NCBI GenBank assembly: GCA_949752745.1
Contig: OX457029.1
Span: 38,609,103-38,673,102, forward strand
Origin: Protula sp. h YS-2021
Lineage: Eukaryota > Annelida > Polychaeta > Sabellida > Serpulidae
Direction of reading: 5' to 3'
Length of the DNA stretch: 64,000 nt
The translations under genes were made by a program, and so were the position numbers. Within the stretch, counting starts at the first letter, position 1, and each line of letters opens with the position of its first letter. Shown here piece after piece: positions 26,501-37,460 of this stretch. The notes below the pieces were generated by a model. That model was not told where the DNA came from and made no database searches. It saw only the letters and a list, made by a program, of their open reading frames with translations.

Positions 26501-26859
26501 ATTGTTAGTAAAGATGTTTACTTCGTTTAAATTCAGTGTATGGCGGAGCGCACACCACTTGTCGCCCCTCTTGTGTAAACATCCAGGCCATTGACTTGTG
26601 CTCATACAACCCCTGGTCAGTGCTGGCTTTCGACGTTGCCTAGTTACACCCCGCTAGCAAGCCTGTTGCACTAAGCCTACTCTCCACCCCTTCGTGCTGG
26701 CTCTAGCCCGAGCACAGGCACGGTCACCTAGCAACTATCTTTGGCCTGACGGGAGCGAGCTAGCCCACTAACAAAGCATGCATATTTTCAAACCTGAAAT
26801 TGCAAGCAACGCAGCAGCAGCATTTTATTTACTAGCGGGAAAATAAAATAAAAAATTGC
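26501..26859 (+). repeat. split direct repeat A1 of the Ngaro-like element
   Basis: Begins ATTGTTAGTAAAGATG and ends AAAAATTGC. It recurs without differences that I can see at 31125-31483. It precedes the Gag start by 56 bp, so it probably holds the promoter. Confidence 0.9.
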
Positions 26860-26915
26860 GATCTGTATATATAGTTACTGAAATATTCTGGAAAGCGTAA
26901 AGTATATGCGTAACA

Positions 26916-27923
26916 ATGGGTGACCAGCAGAAGGAAGCTAGCGAAGCATGCACCAAATTTCTGATGGAAAACAAAGTTCGCAAGCCTACAATTGCGAAAA
27001 TAGTAGAGGCGGAAATGGACGATTTGACGCTCCTGAAAAAGGCTGACGACAGTTTCGTGAAGTCTTTGGGACTTTCTGCGGGGCAAACACTAGCTTTACA
27101 AGCCGCCATTGAGGAGATTAAAGCGCAAGAACTCCTGCAAAATCAAGGCCAACAGCTAGAAACCAGAACAGCTGCATCAAACACAGGATCTGATTCAGCA
27201 CCAGCTAGTAACCCCCCTGTGACCGCGGCTGTGTTAAAACCGCAAGAGGTTAGTGACCTGATGGCCGAAATTCAGAAAGCGGATATGATATTTGGCGAGA
27301 CATCCAGTAGCGGTAATCCATGGTTGGATGGACGGCCATCAGGTAAGAAGGCCTTACTGGTTACTGATTTTTGTGGTCTGGTTATTGCGCCGCAGGATGA
27401 CATCGAAGTAAATCTGGGCGGCGAAACGCGGCTTGTACACAAACAAACCACTAAACCCAAACCCGCAGAACTGACAGCTGAGCAATACCTCGTGGGTTCT
27501 TCTCGCATTATGGCACAGCACCTGCGCTCAGGTGAACTTCAGTCTTCATCTGATATCCTGGCCTACCTAACGTACCAGATAAAAATGGGGGAATATCTCC
27601 AGACTTTTCGTAAGGATAAGGTATTCCAAATGGACCAGGAATACAGGCTTCAACAAGCGGCTGGTCGACTACGCTGGGGTGAAGATAGTTTTCACCTTGG
27701 GTTGAAATATCTAGCAGCTGACGATAAACAGCATAAGAGCAGCTACAACAAAACCAGCCAGCTTGAAGACAAGAAACGTGTGGTAAAAGACCCCAAAACC
27801 GGGAATGAAATTTGCCGCAATTTCCAGACCACGCGGGGATGCACTTATGGGCCGTCATGCCGGTTTGCACACGTCTGTATCAAGTCCGGCTGTCAGAAGA
27901 GCCACCCAGCACACCAACATTGA
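26916..27923 (+). CDS. Gag-like protein of Ngaro-like element, CCCH zinc finger
   Basis: 335 aa starting at ATG, the first ORF of the element. The N-terminal ~90 residues look helical (KKADDSFVKSLGLSAGQ region). The middle, around residues 140-240, contains a conserved LLVTDFCG segment shared with the degraded copy at the left window edge. The C-terminus is a zinc-finger module, C-x8-C-x5-C-x3-H, followed by further Cys and His residues up to HPAHQH. Role by family: RNA binding and particle formation. The stop is TGA followed by C, and the frame stays open after it into the RT ORF. Confidence 0.8.
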   Translation: MGDQQKEASEACTKFLMENKVRKPTIAKIVEAEMDDLTLLKKADDSFVKSLGLSAGQTLALQAAIEEIKAQELLQNQGQQLETRTAASNTGSDSAPASNPPVTAAVLKPQEVSDLMAEIQKADMIFGETSSSGNPWLDGRPSGKKALLVTDFCGLVIAPQDDIEVNLGGETRLVHKQTTKPKPAELTAEQYLVGSSRIMAQHLRSGELQSSSDILAYLTYQIKMGEYLQTFRKDKVFQMDQEYRLQQAAGRLRWGEDSFHLGLKYLAADDKQHKSSYNKTSQLEDKKRVVKDPKTGNEICRNFQTTRGCTYGPSCRFAHVCIKSGCQKSHPAHQH

Positions 27924-27971
27924 CAGCTCTCGGTTTGCAGCCCTCTTACTGATAACCTGGATAAATGGAAA

Positions 27972-29633
27972 ATGGAATTGGATACGGACTTTGATAAAGA
28001 CTTCATACTGCATGGCATCGAACACGGTTTCAATATAATAACTAGTGGTTGTGTCATCGACCGTGTGGAACGACCCAACAGCCGCAAAGCGGAAAACGAA
28101 TTTCGGGCACTTGTTGAGCAACAAATTGCCAAGGAAATTGACCTGGGGCGATATGTTGTTGTTCGTGAGAAACCAGAAATAATAAGTCCAATATCGTGTG
28201 TGCAAAAGGAAAATGGTGATATTCGGCTGATACATGACTGTTCACAGCCCACTGGCAAGTCAGTGAATGACTATGCAGTTCCGGATAAGCACCAGTTTGT
28301 TTCAGTTGACACGGCTGTGCAGCTTGTGCAGCCTGGCTGGTTTATGGCAAAGGTGGATCTGGCGTCTGCCTATAGACATGTTCCTGTCAGCATTGATTCT
28401 AGGCGCGCAACGGGTCTCAGATGGAAATTTACCGGTGATGATTACTATACGTATTTTGTTGACACCCGTCTTCCTTTTGGTGCATCGCTCAGCGTTGGTT
28501 CGTTCCACCGTGTGACGCAAAGCGTCGTCCGCATGTTAAAACGGCGCGGAATAAAAGCAACCATATGTTACTTGGATGATTTCTTCATCACTGCCCAAAC
28601 CGAACACGATTGCCAGAAGGCCATGGATATTTTGTTACAACTGCTTTTTGACCTTGGTTTTACAGTCAGCAAAGACAAGTGTGTTACCCCAACCCAGCGC
28701 CTTGTATTTTTAGGAATTGCTATCGATACTGTGGCCGGTACGTTGGCCATCCCGCAACACAAACTAAACCAGGTTAAAATCACCTTGGCTGATTGGGACT
28801 ATACTCGTAAAAAAGCTTCAAAACGAGAGTTGCAATCATTAGTCGGCACACTAAACTGGATAGCTCAAGTAGTACACGCTGTTCGACCAACTTTACGCGC
28901 GCTCATCGACCGTATGGCAGCGCTGAAACATTCAAATCACCGCACACGCATGCCGAGCGGCATGCAATCAACGCTACGCACAATAAGCTCGTTATGCACA
29001 ACCTTCAATGGCACGTCATTTTTCTTGCAAAAAGCGTTGCCCGAAGCAGCATACATCCTTACGGACTCCTCCTCTGTAGGGGCCGGCGCGGTCCTTATGG
29101 AGGGGTCCACAGCCCGCGACTGGCTGTACGCGCATTGGAAGCTAGATTTTCCCGCAATGACTTCTACGCATATCAACATTAAAGAGCTTGCAGCAGTACT
29201 TTTGGCAGCTCGCAGATGGGCATATTTCCTCCAAAACAGTAAAGTTAGAGTGCTCACAGACAACATGACAACCCTTCATGCAATAAATAAAGGCTCTGTT
29301 AAGAACACATTGGGTAGCTCTATCCTTTGTGAACTGCTCGTGATATGTGCCCTGGCAAATGTCAAACTGTGCGCGCAATTCATACCAACGGCTGAGAACA
29401 GGCTTGCAGACAGTATTAGCAGAATTCACTCGTTGTCTCATGCAACTTACGCTCTAGTTCGTTTACCGTTCGGTTCGCTTAATAATCATGTTACAAGCAC
29501 AGTTTCCCGATTTCTGTTCCAGGAGTGGTGCAGCAAGAGGCCTTACTGGATAGCGAACTCCGTCGGTACAGAAACGCGACCTTATCGGACAATACGAAAG
29601 CATCGTACCGTACCCACAGGGACACCTTTCTAA
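27972..29633 (+). CDS. reverse transcriptase-RNase H of Ngaro-like element
   Basis: 553 aa from the first ATG; the frame is the same as Gag and open for 16 codons before it. RT motif A is KVDLASAYR (Asp129), motif B is LPFGASLSVGSF, and the catalytic box is YLDD at 200-203. RNase H follows with candidate Asp365 (LTDSSS), Glu405 (IKEL), Asp430 (LTDN) and Asp480 (RLADS). Order and spacing match DIRS/Ngaro Pol. All catalytic residues are present and no break is visible. It reverse transcribes element RNA. Its 3' end overlaps the recombinase frame. Confidence 0.93.
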   Translation: MELDTDFDKDFILHGIEHGFNIITSGCVIDRVERPNSRKAENEFRALVEQQIAKEIDLGRYVVVREKPEIISPISCVQKENGDIRLIHDCSQPTGKSVNDYAVPDKHQFVSVDTAVQLVQPGWFMAKVDLASAYRHVPVSIDSRRATGLRWKFTGDDYYTYFVDTRLPFGASLSVGSFHRVTQSVVRMLKRRGIKATICYLDDFFITAQTEHDCQKAMDILLQLLFDLGFTVSKDKCVTPTQRLVFLGIAIDTVAGTLAIPQHKLNQVKITLADWDYTRKKASKRELQSLVGTLNWIAQVVHAVRPTLRALIDRMAALKHSNHRTRMPSGMQSTLRTISSLCTTFNGTSFFLQKALPEAAYILTDSSSVGAGAVLMEGSTARDWLYAHWKLDFPAMTSTHINIKELAAVLLAARRWAYFLQNSKVRVLTDNMTTLHAINKGSVKNTLGSSILCELLVICALANVKLCAQFIPTAENRLADSISRIHSLSHATYALVRLPFGSLNNHVTSTVSRFLFQEWCSKRPYWIANSVGTETRPYRTIRKHRTVPTGTPF

Positions 29634-30526
29634 AATTTTGTGCCTTTTTCTCATATAAGCCTGTCCCAGCTAGCTCTCTCACACTGTCGCGCTACGCAGT
29701 CTTCCTCGCTCGAACGCTCAGGCCACAGTCAGTAAAAGTGTACATGGCGGGAGTGAGGGTGCTTCATCTAGAGCTAGGGTACCCTAGCCCAACAGACGGT
29801 AACTGGATGCTCTCCACCACCTTGAAAGGCATAACCCACCTGAATGGCACAGCACCACGACAGAAATTACCCATAACCCCCGAAATTTTGCTTCGAATAA
29901 GGCGCGCTCTAACCCGTTTTGATTCATTTGAATGTTGCTTTTGGGCAGCCTGCCTCGTGGCTTTCTACTCATATTTTAGGAAATCGACCCTGCTTACTAA
30001 ATCTTCAGGCACGCACGATTGCAGAAAAGACCTGTGCAAACGCGATGTCACCTTTACAGTGGCCGGTGCAGTTATTGCAGTTAAGCACACTAAAACTCTG
30101 CAAAGTTACAGCCACAAGCTGTGTGTTCCGCTGCCCCGCATTCCCGGCTCCCCACTTTGCCCCGTGACGGCTTTAGAGACTCTGTTTTCACGCGTTCAGC
30201 ACAAGCCGGAAGACGCGCTGTTTTCCTTCATCAAGAATGACCAAACCACAGTGCCGTTATGCCACCGCTGGTTTGTGTTAGGTCTCAAATCTGTGCTTAC
30301 AAAACTTGGATACGACAGTGCAACATACAGTGGCCACTCTTTCAGGAGAGGAGGTGCATCCTACGCCTTCTCCTGTGGTATCGCGCCGTACGTCATCAAA
30401 ACGCAGGGCGACTGGCGCTCAGACGCTTTCGAGCGCTACCTTACGACTCCTCTTGACCTTCGGTGGAAGTGTTCAAGCGCCATAGCAACCCACATTGCTG
30501 CCCTTCACACCAGTGACCAGTACTGA
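29525..30526 (+). CDS. tyrosine recombinase of Ngaro-like element
   Basis: 333 aa numbered from a GTG at 29525. The frame is open from 29486 and the first ATG is codon 74, so a separate start is doubtful; production by -1 frameshifting from the overlapping RT frame or by another route is inferred. Catalytic residues of the YR family are visible: Arg152 (SYFRKSTLL), possibly Lys190 (KHTKT), His271-x-x-Arg274 (GHSFRRGG), Trp297 and Tyr305 (FERYL). It would integrate a circular DNA copy, replacing the DDE integrase of LTR elements. Confidence 0.92.
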   Translation: MVQQEALLDSELRRYRNATLSDNTKASYRTHRDTFLKFCAFFSYKPVPASSLTLSRYAVFLARTLRPQSVKVYMAGVRVLHLELGYPSPTDGNWMLSTTLKGITHLNGTAPRQKLPITPEILLRIRRALTRFDSFECCFWAACLVAFYSYFRKSTLLTKSSGTHDCRKDLCKRDVTFTVAGAVIAVKHTKTLQSYSHKLCVPLPRIPGSPLCPVTALETLFSRVQHKPEDALFSFIKNDQTTVPLCHRWFVLGLKSVLTKLGYDSATYSGHSFRRGGASYAFSCGIAPYVIKTQGDWRSDAFERYLTTPLDLRWKCSSAIATHIAALHTSDQY

Positions 30527-30813
30527 ATCGCACGATAACGCCAAGGTATGGGTCAAAAGGAGAGACGCAAGGTGGCAGTGTTGTTAAAAGCAACCTTTCT
30601 CCCCACCCCCTCTCCACACAGACCGTTCCCTGCAACCTGAACTTTATAACATTTCATAAAGGCATATTATGGTGTGTAAAAAACTGGTCAACATTGTTAG
30701 GTAAGAGTACGTTATGGTTTACATTAATGCAGATTGTCAGGCAATTCGACACTGGTCTCTCACCGTGACACAAGTAACTACCCCCTACTGGAATCGTATT
30801 TAGTTGGAAGGTT

Positions 30814-31886
30814 TGGTCAATTGCTTCGTTACATAAGCTTTCCATATTTTCAATATCTGTGTGTTTAAATAATACTTGTTGCGTAACAGTTCTGTAACAT
30901 TAATATCGGTACGTTACACTAGTACTGGTTCGTTTACTTAAGGTTCGTGATGAGTAAATCATTATTAAACTACACAGTCTCGTCAAATATGGGTTTTAAA
31001 TTATGTAACGCTTCTTGTTATTTTTTACATAACACGTTCGTTTTATTATTAAAATAAAATGTACCTCCCAACTATTGCTTTAATTATTTGCAAATAGGCA
31101 TGCCGCAATACACCAATATATTTAATTGTTAGTAAAGATGTTTACTTCGTTTAAATTCAGTGTATGGCGGAGCGCACACCACTTGTCGCCCCTCTTGTGT
31201 AAACATCCAGGCCATTGACTTGTGCTCATACAACCCCTGGTCAGTGCTGGCTTTCGACGTTGCCTAGTTACACCCCGCTAGCAAGCCTGTTGCACTAAGC
31301 CTACTCTCCACCCCTTCGTGCTGGCTCTAGCCCGAGCACAGGCACGGTCACCTAGCAACTATCTTTGGCCTGACGGGAGCGAGCTAGCCCACTAACAAAG
31401 CATGCATATTTTCAAACCTGAAATTGCAAGCAACGCAGCAGCAGCATTTTATTTACTAGCGGGAAAATAAAATAAAAAATTGCCCCCCACCTTCCCCTTC
31501 CTCCGCCATGCACAACGGTTTTTTTTTCTTCTTTAGATTGATAATTACTAGTTTTCATGCGGTGTAGTTGGGTAGTGGTCAATTGCTTCGTTACATAAGC
31601 TTTCCATATTTTCAATATCTGTGTGTTTAAATAATACTTGTTGCGTAACAGTTCTGTAACATTAATATCGGTACGTTACACTAGTACTGGTTCGTTTACT
31701 TAAGGTTCGTGATGAGTAAATCATTATTAAACTACACAGTCTCGTCAAATATGGGTTTTAAATTATGTAACGCTTCTTGTTATTTTTTACATAACACGTT
31801 CGTTTTATTATTAAAATAAAATGTACCTCCCAACTATTGCTTTAATTATTTGCAAATAGGCATGCCGCAATACACCAATATATTTA
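30814..31886 (+). repeat. 3' repeat block B1-A2-B2 of the Ngaro-like element
   Basis: B1 (30814-31124) begins TGGTCAATTGCTTCG and ends ATATATTTA. A2 (31125-31483) follows directly. A ~92-bp unique pyrimidine-rich spacer comes next, then B2 (31576-31886). Junctions were located by matching the two copies of each repeat. This arrangement is the template-joining block expected of Ngaro elements. Confidence 0.9.
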
Positions 31887-31889
31887 AAC

Positions 31890-32230
31890 GGTTTTAGCCA
31901 ATATTTTGGCCAGTTTGGGTCAAATTGCCAAGTAAAATACAAGCCTGATGCAGGAGCTTGAGGGGAACATTCCTGACACATTTCAACGCAATTGGGCCGG
32001 CTTTGTAGAAATAGTAGCATGTTTTGTGTTTTAACAAATTTGGCCAAATCGCCAAAACCAAAAAAAATACAAGTTGTACGGAGGTTACCCAAGGAATATT
32101 CCTGCCGAATTTCAAAACAATCGGACCCGAAATGTAGGAGGAGTAGCAAAACAAAAACAAAATCACTCATTTTAAACGTTGAATCGGTTCTCTGGATCAC
32201 CGGATCTGATATATTCGATGGTCTCTGATC
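31890..32230. repeat. two tandem ~165-bp units
   Basis: The pattern GGCCAATATTGGCC...AAAATACAAG...GAACATTCCTG...TTTCAACGCAATTGGGCC appears twice (about 31900-32060 and 32040-32170) with divergence. Directly follows B2 of the Ngaro-like element; function unknown. Confidence 0.55.
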
Positions 32231-33447
32231 TTTTCTATAACTTTTAAAGGGTAACGTAAGCAAATTGACAGTCAATTAACTTCTTAATACCATCTCCCGC
32301 AATTGATCACTTAACTTGTGAACGGATCAGTCGACTACAATTTCCTCTCTGAAACAACAGATTTGGTTCCGTTCTGGCCAAGAATGCTCACAATTGTAAA
32401 TTTTGTCGTAGATGACAATTTCGGCTAAATATAGCTTGGATACTGTTAAAAATGTGTGCCTGAAATTAGCTCACAATGCTGTACAAAGTCTTAGTAATTT
32501 TTGCATGTTAAACTTTCAGTTTTGCCGTATTTGAACAAGTAACAACAAATAAAGTTGCGTGAACCATTAAAGTGTGATAAAATAAGCATATTGCCAAAGT
32601 TACACACCTACTAAATACAAGCATTCTTTAATAGGATTCACATTGATAACGCTTTCCTGCTTCATTATATGAGAGCATAATGAACTGCATTAACACGCAA
32701 TCACAATGAGCACGGGCATATTGCCATGCTTAAATGTGGACATCTTAACGTGCAATTTTAAAAATCTTGATGTTAGTCTTAATATTCTACTTGGTATGTT
32801 TGCTTCTTAGAAAATCTCTCATTTACCATTATTAATATGTTTTTGGATGTTATCTCAGTTTCCCCGAGAACTTTTTTGTGTGTTGGAGGAGGGGAGGTTG
32901 GCAATTATCGTGACTACAGACAGCATCAGGTATATTGTCTGGGTTGAGAAACGAAAGTGTAGACTTAACCTGTACCACCGCAGGTTTGAAAAGTAATGAC
33001 AAGCAACACAAATTGTCTACCTTTTGCATGCACTTTTCAGTTTCTCATGTCAATTAACACTTTGCAAATAGTATATTGAAATTGTGCGAGCGTTCCTTTC
33101 GCTATTGTTAACATCTGGCAATTTAGTGACATAATCCTCTGGAATCGGGGACACTTTCCATCTCAACATCTTCCAGCCGGACACTTTCCAACCGACAATC
33201 GTCAACCGAACACTTTCCAACCGGATATTTTCCAACCGCATCACTTTTTGTTTTAAAGAATGTCTTAAGTAAATGAGATAAATTCTACCACTGTCTAGAC
33301 TTTTACACATAAAAAATTGAAAGGTCATGCAATTGAAAGACAATTGCTTGCCACAATAATACTTTTGTCGAATGTTCACAACAGTTTCAATAGTGAATCT
33401 ATTGATAAAATATTCAAACTTCACACAGTAGCAAATTGGTTAACAGC
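32231..33447. other. AT-rich stretch, short ACTTTCCAACCGG repeats only
   Basis: Small tandem pieces of ACTTTCCAACCGGA lie at 33145-33245. No gene seen. Confidence 0.5.
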
Positions 33448-34070
33448 CAAAAGCCCCCCCCCCCCCCATGTTTTGCATGCCTGATAAGAAGTCCCCCCCT
33501 CCCCCTCATTTTTACACACCCGTTGAAGTAAAAAAAAATAAAAAAGAAGCCTCCCCCGCCTCGTTTTTTTTCTTTTCTTTTTGGCAGCTTCAATTTTACA
33601 TACCTGGTGAAAAGAATTATTTTTTCACCTGGTCAATTTTTATATTTTATGTAACAGTTATTTGCAGTGCATCGCACGCAATTATTGATTACTAAAATCT
33701 CTAAATCACTGAAATATACTGTCTCCAGAGTGTCTTTTGAAAACCACTAATCACTAAAAGACTCTAGTGCATATACACTTGCTCAATTACAGTCCAATAT
33801 AATTGCAATCGACCAAGGCCTGTGATGGTGCAATTCAAATCCGTGCTCCAACGAGACACGGGGCATTTCCGGAGTTGAACATTTCGACATGTGATTGCGA
33901 TTGGGTTAAGATTCCCTTATTCAATGCAATCGAAATAAAATTGTTAGAAAATGTATAATTTGTCATTGAAAACAAAATAAAAAGAGGTAAGAGCATCCTA
34001 TGCAAAAACGAAGTTGAACTTTTTACCGGGTATGCAAAAAGGGGCTGGGAGGGGGGGGGGGGCTTTTGGT
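33448..34070. mobile_element. candidate inverted-repeat element with poly-C/poly-G ends
   Basis: The left end CCAAAAGCCCCCCCCC...TTTTGCAT is mirrored at the right end as ATGCAAAA...GGGGGGGGCTTTTGG. The ~620-bp interior holds no transposase. This may be a MITE; the homopolymers make the termini uncertain. Confidence 0.45.
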
Positions 34071-34559
34071 CGAGGTGGGGGGGGGGGGCTTTTACCTAGG
34101 AACCAGCAAATCTGCTCATCATATGTGAATTATAAATAGTGGAGAAACCGGTGCAACTGTCTGTATGCATGCCTTGTTACTTTCATTTTGTAGTATCTTA
34201 ATCCGCTTTTCCTTCATGTCACTTCTGAATCATAGACAATCAAATGAAGGGTGAGAGTAGTATAGTGGGAGCTTAAGTTTCGGTACCGATCCCTATTGTT
34301 CTTGCTCAATTAGGCGTGAAACATATGTTGTGACTTCAAGTATGGCGTCTAGTCAAGGTCATTCCTAGTGGGACTCTTGTTGTTCTATGGGGTGACGTAA
34401 TAGTCAGCACCATTCGTTCTTCGACTCCTGTTGTTCTGTGAGGGACTGGGTAGGCCAGCCAATCAGAATCGAAGTTCCCACTTTGAATCTTCACACAGAA
34501 TGAACCAATAAGAGAGGAGATGGCGTTATAACTTGACTAACAATGAGAGACAGTGCTCC

Positions 34560-35410
34560 GTAGCCGACTCTTATTGTTCTCCTATTTTAGTACTTAGTTT
34601 TCTTTGAAGAGAGGAAATTACTATTTATATAACAACAAAGTCTGTTTATAAAATAACAAACTAATGTTAAGTTAAATTACTTCAATAGATCAAAGTTTCT
34701 ATTCATTGAAAGGAAATGATTGTTTATACACTGACAAGATATATTTATATTAAAATATTTATTTACTTAAAGTTTTCTTTAAAGAGAGGAGATGTTTATA
34801 TAATAGCAAAGTCTGTTTATAAAACAACAACAAATTATTGAAATGTCTGAAGTTATTTTTGAAGGTAGGAAATCACTTTCTGTAATAACAAAAATTGTTT
34901 TAAATAACAACGTATGTATAACTTAAAATATTTTTATACTTAACGTTTTCCTTTTACCTCTGGAAATTGAAGTTTGCATAAAATCATTAAGCAACATAGG
35001 CGGGAAAAGTAACAAATTTGAGCCCTAAAACGTGTGCTAGACATAAAATTAAGTTACAATCTGTAAAAAACTTCTGTCATCTATCATTGTTTGCCGATCC
35101 AGATTGATCCAGATTGCTTAAAACATAGACTTGTGACCATTCTTTGAGTTTCTCTTGACGAGCAGAGCTCAAAAATGCCATTTTCTGAAAAATCTATATT
35201 CATCCAGACTGCTAAATTTCATCAAAATATAGTCGTGTGAGCACTCGTTGAACTTGCCTCGAACAGTAGAGCTCGAAGATATGAATTTTAGCCAGATCCG
35301 GATTGGCCCAGATTGATCCAGACATAATAAGCTACCCTAAAATATAGTTGTGCGACTGCTCGTTGAACTGGTTTTGTCGAGCAGAGTTTGAATATCATTT
35401 TCTGGGAAAC
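34560..35410. repeat. two neighbouring degenerate tandem repeat sets
   Basis: 34560-34960 has three to four ~110-bp AT-rich units (CTTTGAAGAGAGGAAATTAC, AACAACAAAGTCTGTTTATA). 35060-35400 has three ~115-bp units with GATCCAGATTGATCCAGA and GAGCACTCGTTGAACTTG. Function unknown. Confidence 0.6.
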
Positions 35411-35964
35411 GCCAAAGTAGACAAGGATCCTGAATATGTTAAGCATATATAGAAGCTATTGTTTTAATACTATTACAACAGCTTATTTCCACAACCTTGC
35501 AAGCGCACCAAAAGGTCCGTGTGGAGTGTGAGAACTTTATCAGGCTATCAAATATTTTACATAGCTGAAACCGTGCCCACAAACCCCATGTCGTGGTGTA
35601 TATTGGCCCTAAAACTGATAAGATTTGTATTTAACGGAGTTCTGGATGTCATTGGAAGACTCACAATTTAATCTTTTCCATTTGTGGATCATTTTTTTCC
35701 TTTGAGGTGCGATGTCTGATTTACAGGTTAGCAACTTTTTCGATGGAAAGCAACAATGATTGTCAAGTGATCAATGACGTAAAACTTCAGTGTCCAATTG
35801 CAATTAAGTCATTACCCTACAACCACAGTTAATCATATTTACAATCAAAAGGCTTTGATACAGAAAATTTCCAAATTATATGGAGGACAAGTGAACCGTA
35901 GGCCAACTGGGATGCAAAATCGTAAATGAATTTTGGAAGCAAAATTTGAAATCGTACGCCGACT

Positions 35965-36072
35965 GGGCCGTAGGCGTGATCGTCTGAGAAATAACGACTC
36001 TTGTCTCACACATCGAGCCTCACCCTCGATGCGAGGCACTATCGTTATTTCTCGGAATACCACACGGCCGAA
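35965..36072. repeat. long imperfect hairpin
   Basis: The stem is formed by CTGAGAAATAACGA and TCGTTATTTCTCGG, with an inner stem CATCGAG/CTCGATG and an outer GGCCGTAGG/CACACGGCC pairing. About 50 nt of each side pairs with bulges. It may be the centre of a foldback element. Confidence 0.6.
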
Positions 36073-36599
36073 ATTTGTATGCAACGGCATTTAGCCGAGA
36101 TTCATAATTGTGCAGAATATCTTTTCTAATTGTTTCGTCAAATTCGATGTTAATCGCTGTTTGATAGCTTCTTGCTACCACGGCCCAGTCCGTGAATTGC
36201 TGTACAACTTCAACGTCTTGTATTTATTGTGGGTGTGGCGTAGGAAAACGGTAACGGAAAACGGTGAACGGAAAAAAACAATGAAGTGTTAAAAACGAAA
36301 AAAAAATGAAAAATTGATCAGCATATTTAGTCTGTATTTGAACGCAGTATCATATCACTCTTTAGTGACTTCTGTGACTGAAGTGACACCTGAGTAATAA
36401 CAGGATTAACTGTTATTTGTGCAAGGCGACTTTTTAATCTGTCCTTAATGTACACACATGGATTATGAAAACGCCAGAAAGAGGCCCAAAGCCATGCATT
36501 GTGTTTCATCTAATGCATTGAATGGACTTTCTTTGGTACTCAGTAAGCATCTTTGAACACATTTTCTCCCTTACCATTTTTAGTACCTCATTCGATGAA

Positions 36600-37460
36600 T
36601 ATTGCAATTGCTCAGCTTTTAAATTCTACCAAATTTTCTCGCAAGGAGAACAAACGAAAACGGTATGTGACGTCATGACGTAAAATATATATATAATTTG
36701 AAACAGACCTTGTGTGAAAAATATCTCGATAACGGAAATTCGTCTCGACTTAGATTCCTTGGATCAAGCGCACAGCTGTCAACTTTTTATGGGGGTAGCA
36801 AAATTAAGAAAGGCGTATGACATCATTACATTAAAATCTTGTATGTAAGATTTAGCAGCCCTTGACAACCGGAGAATGTTGAAACTTGGTGGGAATGTTA
36901 CTAGATAGGCCCGAAAGATTCTATGAAGTTTTTCCCAGAGTAAAACGAACGACAACAGCCTATGGCGTCACCAAGGAAAAAGTCAGATAAAAGTTTGCTC
37001 GCAACAGAACAAATGAAAACGTTATCTGACGTCATCACGTAAAATATGTATATAATCTGAACCAGATCTTATGTGGAGATTTCTTAGACCAGTCGCGCGA
37101 CTTTTGACGGATGTAGACAAATTAAGAAAGGGGTGTGGCGTCATTATATTTAAATCTTGCATGTGAGATTTCTCAGCCCTTGCACCATCGGAGGATGTTG
37201 AATCTTGTTTGGGACGTTGCTTTTACAAGTCCGTTTCTGTCAAATTTTGCCCAGAGTAGAACGAACGACAACGGCCAATGATATCACTAGGACAAAAGTC
37301 AGGTAAAAAGTACCTGGCTAAAAGTCGGCCTGATTTTGAACTTGGTGTGGTTATTCCTTGGATAAGTCGTAGGATTTCCGTTAAACATTAAACTGACACA
37401 GAACACCGCACAAGAAATATTTCGTGATAGATTTAGCAGTCGCTGAACCTAACAATCCCC
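36600..37460. repeat. tandem copies of the TGACGTCA dispersed family
   Basis: Three to four modules with GGCGTATGACATCATTACA or GTGACGTCATGACGT, TTTAGCAGCCCTTGAC, and CCAGAGTAGAACGAACGAC. Same family as 9340-9960. Confidence 0.6.

Larger units (their letters stand above)
26501..31886 (+). mobile_element. intact Ngaro/PAT-like tyrosine-recombinase retrotransposon (5.39 kb)
   Basis: The structure is A1-ORFs-B1-A2-B2. A1 is 26501-26859 and A2 is 31125-31483 (359 bp each). B1 is 30814-31124 and B2 is 31576-31886 (311 bp each). Such split direct repeats, rather than LTRs or the inverted termini of DIRS1, mark the Ngaro/PAT groups of YR retrotransposons. It carries Gag with a CCCH finger, RT plus RNase H, and a tyrosine recombinase. 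No methyltransferase or protease frame is seen. I detect no difference between the repeat pairs by eye, and all frames are open, so insertion looks recent. It sits in the long intron between E1a and E1b, in sense orientation. Confidence 0.92.

Noticed and set aside
27272..29682. Minus-strand frames opposite Gag and RT
   Set aside because: Shadows of the plus-strand element ORFs, which carry the catalytic motifs.
26501..31886. LTR retrotransposon or DIRS1-type element
   Set aside because: Repeats are split (A1, then B1-A2-B2) rather than LTRs or inverted termini, and integration is by a tyrosine recombinase with no DDE integrase or methyltransferase.
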